Under the pieces are notes generated by a model that had not been told where the DNA came from, did no database searches, and saw only the letters and a program-made list of their open reading frames with translations. A stretch of 50,834 nucleotides of DNA from Rubrimonas sp036770645 (GTDB lineage Bacteria > Pseudomonadota > Alphaproteobacteria > Rhodobacterales > Rhodobacteraceae), in assembly GCA_036770645.1 (NCBI GenBank), contig DAIPIU010000015.1, positions 1-50,834 on the forward strand. The letters run 5' to 3'. Below, piece after piece: positions 16,193-24,653 of the stretch. Each line of letters starts with the position of its first letter. Position 1 is the stretch's first letter. The position numbers and the translations under genes were made by a program.

Positions 16193-16711
16193 TCAGAGCA
16201 CGTTGGACAGGCGGCCGTAGATGAGCTCGTCCACGCCTTCGGCATGGATGTCGCCCTGCTCGTCCACCCGCAGCGCGAACTGCGGAAGGTTCTGCGTCGC
16301 GTGACCCCAGATCTGCTGCCCGCCCGCCTCGCAGTCGAAGCGCGAATGGTGGCCGGGGCAGTTGAGGGTCTTGTCGGCCCCGCTGTAGCCGAGCAGCCAG
16401 CCCTTGTGCGGGCAGAGCACCGAGAAGGCGACCACGTCGCCGTCCGGCCCCGCGCCGCCCTGCACGGGCGCGCCAAGCTTAAGCAGCACGCCGGGGCTGT
16501 CGGCATCGGGATAGGCGATCTCGAACGGCTCGTTGACCGCGAGATCCGAAAGGTTGGCGAGGCGCGCCGTCGGATAGGCCACCCGCGCCAGCGGCGTGGC
16601 GGCCTGCGCCTGCGCGCCGACCGTGGCGGCGGCGGCGGCACCGACCGCGGCGACCCCGCTGCCGCGCAGAAACTGTCGCCGACCGGCGTCGACGAGACGA
16701 TCGCATTTCAT
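16193..16711 (-). CDS. aioB: Arsenite oxidase small (Rieske) subunit AioB
   Basis: A 172-residue Rieske [2Fe-2S] protein that takes electrons from AioA. The N-terminus has a Tat signal, RRQFLRG at residues 11-17, followed by an Ala-rich hydrophobic stretch cut near AQA-A. Cluster ligands are Cys100/His102 (CPHKG) and Cys118/His121 (CPGHHS). The disulfide cysteines of classical Rieske proteins are replaced by Trp105 and Gly120. It starts at ATG 16711 behind GGGAGG, 9 nt away. It precedes aioA and follows aioR after a 155-bp regulatory gap. Its Tat signal should carry the whole heterodimer to the periplasm. Confidence 0.96.
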   Translation of the reverse strand: MKCDRLVDAGRRQFLRGSGVAAVGAAAAATVGAQAQAATPLARVAYPTARLANLSDLAVNEPFEIAYPDADSPGVLLKLGAPVQGGAGPDGDVVAFSVLCPHKGWLLGYSGADKTLNCPGHHSRFDCEAGGQQIWGHATQNLPQFALRVDEQGDIHAEGVDELIYGRLSNVL

Positions 16712-16729
16712 GGGCTTGCTCCTCCCGGG

Positions 16730-16760
16730 CTTGCTTGGTTTTTAAGCAAGGCTATCGCCT
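16730..16760 (-). promoter_or_regulatory. Candidate aioB promoter: GG-N10-GC element overlapped by an inverted repeat
   Basis: On the minus strand, AGGCGATAGCCTTGCT (16760-16745) has GGC and TTGCT in sigma-54 spacing (GG-N10-GC), placing a start near 16734, about 22 nt before the aioB ATG. A 7-bp inverted repeat, CTTGCTT/AAGCAAG with a 7-nt AT-rich loop (16730-16750), overlaps the -12 half and the presumed transcription start. The inner -24 bases differ from consensus (GGCGAT rather than GGCACG). No better sigma-70 promoter is evident. Sigma-54 use has been reported for other aio operons, but AioR here lacks the sigma-54 contact motif. Confidence 0.5.
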
Positions 16761-16836
16761 GCCGGGCGGAGCTTCGACAGCGTCGGCGCTGTTGCTGCGC
16801 CGCGGGAAGGGCATCTGGCTGCGTTGCTTTTCGCGA

Positions 16837-16854
16837 CGTTCGGAAATCCGAACG
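16837..16854. promoter_or_regulatory. Perfect palindrome upstream of aioB, candidate AioR binding site
   Basis: CGTTCGGA-AA-TCCGAACG, two perfect 8-bp arms with a 2-bp centre, lies between the aioR stop (16867) and aioB. It is centred about 111 bp before the presumed aioB transcription start, a usual place for an enhancer bound by a Fis-type HTH dimer. A hairpin at the 3' end of aioR is the alternative reading, but there is no U-tract and the 2-bp loop is too small for a terminator. Confidence 0.5.
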
Positions 16855-16866
16855 GAAAACCGGCGG

Positions 16867-18087
16867 TCAGAGTCCGAATTTCTGCATCTTCTCCCACAGC
16901 GTGGTGCGCGACACCCGCAGCAGCCTCGCCGCCTCGGCGACCTGTCCGCCGGTGCGCTCGAGCGCGGCGAGGATCTGGACGCGTTCGGCGGCGTCGCGCG
17001 CCTCGCCGAGCGACCGGAAGCCGTCGGCCGCCGCGCGCTCCGGGAACAGGTCGGCGGGGCGCAGGCGGTCGCCCGCGGCCGTCTCGACCGCGCGCGCCAT
17101 CCGCGCCCGCAACTCGCGCCCGCCGCCCGGCCAGTCATGGGCGCGCACGGCGGCCTCGGCCAGCGTGGTGATGCCGGAAAGCGGCGCGGCGCGGCGGGCG
17201 TTCAGCCCCTCGAACAGCCGTCGCATCAGCCAGACCGCATCGTCGGGACGGGCGCCGAGCGGGGGGATCGCGATCTCCCGCGCGGCCATCAGGTAGAACA
17301 GGTCGGCGCGGAAGCCGCCGGAGGCCAGCCGATCGTCGATCCGCGGGCCGCAGCCGGCGATCAGCCGCCAGGGCGGACCCGCGCGCAGCTGCGCCAGCAG
17401 CGCCGCCTGCGCGCCCGGCGCGAGCCGGCCGGCGGCCGGCAGGAACAGCACGCCGTCGCGGGCCTCGACGCCCAGCGCGGCGATGTCGGGCGCGCTGTCG
17501 CGGGCGCCGCAGTCGACGCGCACGAAAGGCGCCGCGCAACGGTCCGACCGGGCGTGGATCCACCGCGCCAGCGCCTGCTTTCCCGCGCCGCGCGGACCGC
17601 GCAGCAGCACGGGCGCGTCGTCCCGCGCCGCCCGCGCGGCCCGCGCCTCCGCGTCCCGGGCGGCGCGCGAGACGCCGAGCACCGGCGCCGCGGGATCGGC
17701 GCGCGGATCAGCCGGTGGCATCAGGCGGGCGAGGCGTTCCAGGAAAACGTCCATGTCGAAGGGCTTGGCGAGATAGTCCGACGCGCCGGCCCGCATCAGG
17801 CGCACCGCCTGCTCGACCCCCGCCGCCGCCGTGATGAACAGGAAGGGCGGCGGCGTCATGGACCGGCTGAGTTCCGCGAAGATCGCCTCGCCGGTGCCGT
17901 CGCGCAGGCGGATGTCGCAGACGACCGCATCCACCGGCGCGCTCGGCGTGCGCACGGCGTGCAGCCCGGGCAGCATCTGGCGCCGCCAGACGACATCGGC
18001 CCCCTCCAGCGCGAGGCGCTGGGCGAGCGAGGCCCCCATGATGTCGTCGTCCTCGATCAGCACGATGCGGCGGCCGAACAGGGTCAT
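16867..18087 (-). CDS. aioR: Arsenite response regulator AioR (NtrC-like, degenerate AAA+ domain)
   Basis: A 406-residue response regulator. The receiver (about 6-122) keeps Glu12/Asp13/Asp14, phospho-acceptor Asp58, Thr85 and Lys107. The central domain has a Walker A (GPRGAGKQ, 163-170) but is strongly eroded: the ESELFGH...GAFTGA segment is missing, Walker B reads LFLPAAG (213-219) where LFLDEIG is usual, and sensor I reads AGCG. A Fis-type HTH (QVAEAARLLRVSRTTLWEKM) ends the protein. It should bind DNA upstream of aioB but probably cannot drive ATP-dependent sigma-54 opening. ATG 18087 overlaps the aioS stop by ATGA. Identity rests on fold plus position in aioXSRBA. Confidence 0.85.
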   Translation of the reverse strand: MTLFGRRIVLIEDDDIMGASLAQRLALEGADVVWRRQMLPGLHAVRTPSAPVDAVVCDIRLRDGTGEAIFAELSRSMTPPPFLFITAAAGVEQAVRLMRAGASDYLAKPFDMDVFLERLARLMPPADPRADPAAPVLGVSRAARDAEARAARAARDDAPVLLRGPRGAGKQALARWIHARSDRCAAPFVRVDCGARDSAPDIAALGVEARDGVLFLPAAGRLAPGAQAALLAQLRAGPPWRLIAGCGPRIDDRLASGGFRADLFYLMAAREIAIPPLGARPDDAVWLMRRLFEGLNARRAAPLSGITTLAEAAVRAHDWPGGGRELRARMARAVETAAGDRLRPADLFPERAAADGFRSLGEARDAAERVQILAALERTGGQVAEAARLLRVSRTTLWEKMQKFGL

Positions 18088-19502
18088 GGCGCCGCCCCGT
18101 TCGCCGGGACGATCACCGCGATGACGGTGTCGCCCCCCTCCCGCGCATGGACGATGCCGCCGCCGAGCGCCAGCGCCAGCTCCCGCACCACCCGCAGCCC
18201 CAGCCCGCCCCCCGGCGGGATCGGCCCCGCGCCGGTCAGCCGCGCGAGGGCGGAGGCGTCGAGCCCGGGCCCGTCGTCGCGCACGGCGAGACGCAGCGCG
18301 CCGTCGGCGCCGTCGACGTCGAGCGCCAGGCGGCCGCCGCGCCCGGCGGCGGCGGACGCGTTCAGCAGCAGGTTCAGCGCGATCTGGCGCATCCGCGCCG
18401 CGGGCCAGCGCGCCAGCGTCGCGGCGTCCGCGTTCACGCGCCAGTCGAGGCGCTGGCCGAGCCGGGCGGCCTCGGGCGCGATCAGCAGGCGCAGGTCGTC
18501 GAGATCGTCCGGGGTCATCGGCGCGGCGGCGTCGTCCAGCCGATGATGGTCGAGCGCGGCGCGCGCCACCTCGCGCAGGCGCCTCAGCCCGCGTTCGACG
18601 AGGCCCGCCGAGGCGCGGACGACATCAGGGCGGTCAGGGTAGCGGCGCAGCGTGTCGGCGGCGTTGAGCAGGCCCCCGAGCGGGTTGTTGATCTCGTGCG
18701 CCAGCGAGGAGGCGAGGCGGCCTAGGCTCACGAAGCGCTCGCGCTCGGCGAGGCGCCGCTCGATCTCGGCGCGCGCCTCGACCGCGCCCGCCATGCCGTT
18801 GTAGATGCGGAACAGCCGCGCCACCTCGTGGTCGCCGCGGGGGATGTCGCGCTCGGGGATCGGCGCCGGCGCGCCGCCGGCGTCCATGCGCTCCGCCAGC
18901 ACCGCGAGCGGCCGCAGCGCGCGGCGCATCAGCAGCCAGCTCGCCAGCGACAGGACCAGCGTGGCGACGCCGTTGCCCGCGACCAGCCACAGCGTCGCGC
19001 GCCGCCGTTCCGCGAGAAGGTCGCCGACATCGAGTTCGGTCAGGATCGCGCCGACGGTCCGGCCCTGGTGCACGAGGGGCGCCAGCACGCGCAGCCTTGT
19101 GGCCGCATCCGGGATCGCCAGCCTGTCGATGGCCTGCGCGCCGGACGCGACCGCATCGAGCGGCGTGTCGACCGGCGCGCGCCGCGGGTCGGATGCCGCG
19201 ACGACCCGCCCGGCGGCGTCGGCCGCGACCGTGAGCGCGAGCCGCCCCGCCCCCGCCGCCGTCGCGCGCTCGAGCGTGTCGAACGCCTCCCACACGTCGC
19301 GGCGCAGCACGGCGGGGCCCAGCGCGATCGACAGGCCCTCGACATGCAGCCGCACCAGTTCCCTCAGCCGGTCCTCCTGGAGCCGGGCCTGCGCGACCAG
19401 CACGAGCCAGGACGCGGCGAGCCCCACCATCGCCGCCATCACCGCCGCCAGCAGCGGCGCGCGCGCGACCAGCGGCAGGCGGCGGGCGAGCCGGCCGATC
19501 AT
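18084..19502 (-). CDS. aioS: Arsenite sensor histidine kinase AioS
   Basis: A 472-residue membrane kinase. TM1 is at about 14-38, a periplasmic sensor domain at about 39-170, and TM2 at about 172-193, followed by a HAMP-like linker. The HisKA domain has the phospho-accepting His269 in SLAHEINNPLGGLL. The HATPase domain has the N-box ALNLLLNASAAAG and the glycine boxes DDGPGLD and GGGLGL. It should read the arsenite-loaded AioX protein in the periplasm and phosphorylate AioR. ATG 19502 overlaps the aioX stop (ATGA), and its stop overlaps the aioR start, so X-S-R are translationally coupled. Confidence 0.88.
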   Translation of the reverse strand: MIGRLARRLPLVARAPLLAAVMAAMVGLAASWLVLVAQARLQEDRLRELVRLHVEGLSIALGPAVLRRDVWEAFDTLERATAAGAGRLALTVAADAAGRVVAASDPRRAPVDTPLDAVASGAQAIDRLAIPDAATRLRVLAPLVHQGRTVGAILTELDVGDLLAERRRATLWLVAGNGVATLVLSLASWLLMRRALRPLAVLAERMDAGGAPAPIPERDIPRGDHEVARLFRIYNGMAGAVEARAEIERRLAERERFVSLGRLASSLAHEINNPLGGLLNAADTLRRYPDRPDVVRASAGLVERGLRRLREVARAALDHHRLDDAAAPMTPDDLDDLRLLIAPEAARLGQRLDWRVNADAATLARWPAARMRQIALNLLLNASAAAGRGGRLALDVDGADGALRLAVRDDGPGLDASALARLTGAGPIPPGGGLGLRVVRELALALGGGIVHAREGGDTVIAVIVPANGAAP

Positions 19503-20344
19503 CGCAGCCCGGCCGCGTCGCGCATGCGCGCGGCGATCCCGTCGAACAGCCGCCGCGTCGCCGGAACCATGCCGTCGAGCCTGAGCAGCGCCAGCGCCGC
19601 GCGCCCGGCCGGCGTGTCCGCCAGCCCCAGCAGCGCCCGCCGGAAGGCGGCGAGACCGGCGCTGTCCGCCCGGTCGGCGCGCGCGGCGAAGGGCGGAAAG
19701 CCCAGCGGCTCGGACCGCGACACCACCCGCGTGCGCGCCGTCAGCCGCGGCTCCGCCTCCGCCAGCGCCTCCCAGACATAGCCGTCCACGCTGCCCGAGC
19801 GGGTCAGGCCGCTGGCGACCGCGCGGACGACGTTCCTGTGGCCCCAGGCGAAGATGGTGCGCGAGAAGAACCTCTCGGGCCGCGCGCCCATCCGCGCGAG
19901 ATCGGACGCCGTGACCAGCCATCCCGAATTGCTGTCGGGGTCGGAGAAGGCGTGGGCTCCGCCTTCCAGGTCCGCGAGGGTCTCCGCCGGATCGTCGGGC
20001 GCCGCGATCAGGTAGGACCGGTAGAGCGGCGCGCCCTGCCAGACCGGCGCGGCCAGCAACGCGAGCGTCGCCTCGTGCTGGAGGTAGGGGAAGCCGCACA
20101 GCCACGCCGCATCCACCGATCCTTCCAGCAGCAGGCCCGTCACCTCCCGGTAGCTGCGGCGCTGCTCGAACGCGACGGGCGCCTGCATGCTCTGGGCGAG
20201 CGCGGCGCGCAGGCTCTCGATCACCGCGGCGTCGTTGTCGAGGAACACCGGCGTCAGTCCCAGCCGGAACGCGCCCGCGCCGCGGGCGGCGCCGGCCGAG
20301 ACCGCCGCCGCACCCGCCAGCACCGCGCGCCGCGTCGGTTCCAT
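19499..20344 (-). CDS. aioX: Periplasmic arsenite-binding sensor protein AioX
   Basis: A 281-residue PhnD-like (phosphonate/oxyanion type) periplasmic binding protein. The N-terminal signal TRRAVLAGAAAVSAGA has a twin-Arg look. The mature part contains FRLGLTPVFLDNDAAVI, SYREVTGLLLEGSVDAAWLCGFPY and SDPDSNSGWLV. Cys83 in WLCGFPY is in a ligand-pocket position; AioX of Agrobacterium is known to need a Cys for arsenite binding, and I infer this is the counterpart. No ABC transporter genes are adjacent, which fits a sensory rather than a transport role. Start is ATG 20344 behind GGGGAGG. First gene of aioXSR. Confidence 0.88.
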   Translation of the reverse strand: MEPTRRAVLAGAAAVSAGAARGAGAFRLGLTPVFLDNDAAVIESLRAALAQSMQAPVAFEQRRSYREVTGLLLEGSVDAAWLCGFPYLQHEATLALLAAPVWQGAPLYRSYLIAAPDDPAETLADLEGGAHAFSDPDSNSGWLVTASDLARMGARPERFFSRTIFAWGHRNVVRAVASGLTRSGSVDGYVWEALAEAEPRLTARTRVVSRSEPLGFPPFAARADRADSAGLAAFRRALLGLADTPAGRAALALLRLDGMVPATRRLFDGIAARMRDAAGLR

Positions 20345-20420
20345 CGCCGCCTCCCCGCGGGGAGACGCTAGCGCGGGGGAGGAGCCGTCCGCAATCGATC
20401 CGGGGCGCGGGCGGCTGCGA

Positions 20421-20445
20421 CGGACGGGCGATCCCATCCCGTCCG
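20421..20445. other. Hairpin in the alaS-aioX intergenic region
   Basis: An 8-bp perfect stem, CGGACGGG/CCCGTCCG, with a 9-nt loop lies in the 203-bp gap between the alaS stop (20548) and the aioX start. No U-tract follows in the minus direction. It may help end alaS transcription or act upstream of aioX. A weak TTGCGG-N18-TAGCGT pair (about 20392-20363, minus) between it and aioX is the only promoter-like sequence I see. Confidence 0.3.
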
Positions 20446-20547
20446 CCGGCGCAGAGCGGCCCCACGGCGCCGGCACGGCGCCGCACGCCGCGATCCCGCG
20501 CGCTGCCGGCGGACGCCGACCGCGGCTGCGCGCGAGCCGCCGCCGCG

Positions 20548-23214
<2,667 letters not shown>

Positions 23215-23285
23215 GCGCGCGCTCCGCCGTGCTGCCGGGCCAAGCCCTTGACGCCGCGCCGGGATCGTGGCGCGACAGAGGCGAG

Positions 23286-23314
23286 GGTGTAGCGGCGCGC
23301 CCGGGCCCTGTCCA
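23286..23314 (-). promoter_or_regulatory. Candidate alaS promoter
   Basis: On the minus strand, TGGACA (23314-23309), a 17-bp spacer and TACACC (23291-23286) lie about 72 bp before the alaS start. The -35 has five of six consensus bases; the -10 is weak. It is back-to-back with the rpmG promoter, 13 bp away. Confidence 0.35.
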
Positions 23315-23326
23315 CATGGGCCGGTC

Positions 23327-23354
23327 TTGACAGGGACGGGGCGCCCGGTATGTA
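23327..23354 (+). promoter_or_regulatory. Sigma-70 promoter of rpmG
   Basis: A perfect -35 TTGACA (23327-23332), a 16-bp spacer and -10 TATGTA (23349-23354) lie about 70 bp before the rpmG start codon. GGAGG follows about 8 nt before the ATG. This is one of the two clearest housekeeping promoters in the window. Confidence 0.65.
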
Positions 23355-23423
23355 GGCGGCTCGAATTGCGGGCGCGCCGGCGGCGGCGCGCGTCTTGGGC
23401 CCCAGCGCCCGGAGGATGGCGAC

Positions 23424-23591
23424 ATGGCGAAGCCCACGACGATCAAGATCCGGCTGAACTCGACCGCGGGCACCGGCTTCTTCTACGTCACGAAGAAGAA
23501 TTCGCGCACCATGACCGACAAGATGTCGGTGCGTAAATACGACCCGGTCGTGCGCAAGCACGTCGAGTTCAAGGAAGGCAAGATCAAGTGA
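23424..23591 (+). CDS. rpmG: Ribosomal protein L33 (bL33)
   Basis: A 55-residue basic protein, MAKPTTIKIRLNSTAGTGFF at the N-terminus and HVEFKEGKIK at the C-terminus. The KKNSR and MSVRKYDPVVRKH segments are typical of bL33. It is the zinc-independent form: there is no CxxC pair. It belongs to the large ribosomal subunit near the tRNA exit site. Single-gene transcription unit, with its own promoter upstream and a strong hairpin downstream. Confidence 0.93.
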   Translation: MAKPTTIKIRLNSTAGTGFFYVTKKNSRTMTDKMSVRKYDPVVRKHVEFKEGKIK

Positions 23592-23634
23592 CGCGCCGCC
23601 CGGGTCCGGCCCGGGCGCCGCGCGGCCACGACCC

Positions 23635-23671
23635 GCGAAGGCGGCGCAGCGATGCGTCGCCTTCGCGCTTT
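23635..23671 (+). terminator. Terminator of rpmG with a GNRA tetraloop
   Basis: A 14-bp stem (23635-23648 with 23653-23666, one G-U pair) closed by the tetraloop GCGA, followed by GCTTT. It stands 44 bp beyond the rpmG stop. A shorter GCCCGGG/CCCGGGC hairpin lies between the stop and this stem. GC-rich with a short U-run, so termination may be only partly intrinsic. Confidence 0.6.
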
Positions 23672-23768
23672 GCGGCGGTGGGTCTGCTCCCGGCCGGGGG
23701 CTGACGCGGCGCCCCGGCACCGCTACAAACCCGACGCCCACGGCAGCCGCCCCCGCAGGAGCGCCACG

Positions 23769-24527
23769 ATGCGATCGCTCGCCGCCCTCGCCATCAGCCT
23801 GATCCCCGCGCTGGCCCTCGCCGAGGCCGGCGGCGCACCCGCGCCGGACCGGCCCGCGGCGCGCGGGGCAGCCACTTATCTCGCGCGGATCGCGACGCCG
23901 CCGGGCGCGGTGTTCGAGGCGACGCTGGCCGACGTCTCGCGCGCCGACGCCCCGGCCACGACGGTCGGCCGCGTGGTCCTGCGCGACGCGGCCGGGCCTC
24001 CCTTCGCCTTCGCCATCCCCTTCGATCCGGCGGCGCTCGCCCCCGGCGCGCGCCTCGCGGTGCGCGCGACGTTGGCCGCGCAGGGCCGGTTCCTGTTCGC
24101 GACCGACACGGTGCACGCGGTCGACCCCGTCGCGCCCGACGTCGGCGAGATCGCGATGGTCCCGGTGAACGCGCCGCTCGGCCTGACGGGCCCGAAATGG
24201 GTGCTCGCCGCGATGGGCGAGCGCGAGATCGCCGCCGCCGACTTCATGCGGGAGCCGCCCAACCTGACCTTCGGGGAGGACGGCCGCGCCCATGGTTCGG
24301 GCGGATGCAACCGGATCGCGACCGGCTACGCCGCCGGGGCCTCGGGCGCGCTGTTCGTCGACCGCGGCGCCATGACGATGATGGCCTGTCCGGACCCGGC
24401 CATGGAGATCGAGGCGGGCTTCGCCGCCATGCTCGAAGCGGTGGACGGCTGGCGGATCGAGGACGGACGGCTGGTGCTCGAGGCGGCGGGCGCGCCGCTC
24501 GCGACCTTCGTCGCGACCGATCCGTGA
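23769..24527 (+). CDS. Secreted protein with YbaY-like and META (HslJ-like) domains
   Basis: A 252-residue exported protein. The Sec signal is MRSLAALAISLIPALALAEA, with no lipobox. A YbaY/YscW-type beta domain (about residues 35-120) contains YLARIATPPGAVFEATLADV and PFAFAIPFDPAALAPG. A META domain (about 135-245) has GSGGCNRIATGY and AMTMMACPDPAMEIE; such domains occur in HslJ and in stress-related lipoproteins. The same two-domain architecture is known from other proteobacteria. The role is unclear; envelope stress or novobiocin-type resistance is suggested for HslJ only. Start is ATG 23769. It precedes parE after 126 bp. Confidence 0.75.
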   Translation: MRSLAALAISLIPALALAEAGGAPAPDRPAARGAATYLARIATPPGAVFEATLADVSRADAPATTVGRVVLRDAAGPPFAFAIPFDPAALAPGARLAVRATLAAQGRFLFATDTVHAVDPVAPDVGEIAMVPVNAPLGLTGPKWVLAAMGEREIAAADFMREPPNLTFGEDGRAHGSGGCNRIATGYAAGASGALFVDRGAMTMMACPDPAMEIEAGFAAMLEAVDGWRIEDGRLVLEAAGAPLATFVATDP

Positions 24528-24534
24528 CGGGCTG

Positions 24535-24551
24535 GGCGCGCGACGCGCGCC
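24535..24551 (+). terminator. Small GC hairpin after the YbaY-META gene
   Basis: GGCGCGC-GAC-GCGCGCC, a 7-bp stem with a 3-nt loop, begins 8 bp after the stop codon. There is no U-tract. It is a weak candidate for the end of the transcript or a pause site before parE. Confidence 0.25.
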
Positions 24552-24587
24552 ACATCTAGCGGCGCTGCGCCGCCCGACGGCGAGAGA

Positions 24588-24616
24588 TTGATTCCCCGCC
24601 CGGCTTGCCGCTTACT
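24588..24616 (+). promoter_or_regulatory. Possible parE promoter
   Basis: TTGATT (24588-24593), a 17-bp spacer and CTTACT (24611-24616) lie 38 bp before the parE start. The -35 matches in four positions and the -10 in three, so this is only a suggestion. Confidence 0.3.
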
Positions 24617-24653
24617 GGGCGGGACCGACGCACCCAGCGAGAGAACCCGCCGC

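Noticed and set aside
13728..16220. 830-codon open frame on the plus strand antisense to aioA and aioB
   Set aside because: Long stop-free antisense frames are expected in very GC-rich DNA. Its His/Val/Arg/Asp-heavy composition is that of an antisense shadow, it matches no family, and the minus-strand AioA/AioB motifs are unmistakable.
13520..20547. Direct repeat of the tRNA-Arg 3' end as an att site bounding the aio cluster
   Set aside because: I looked for copies of the T-arm/acceptor sequence near alaS and aioX and found none, so an attachment-site pair is not claimed.
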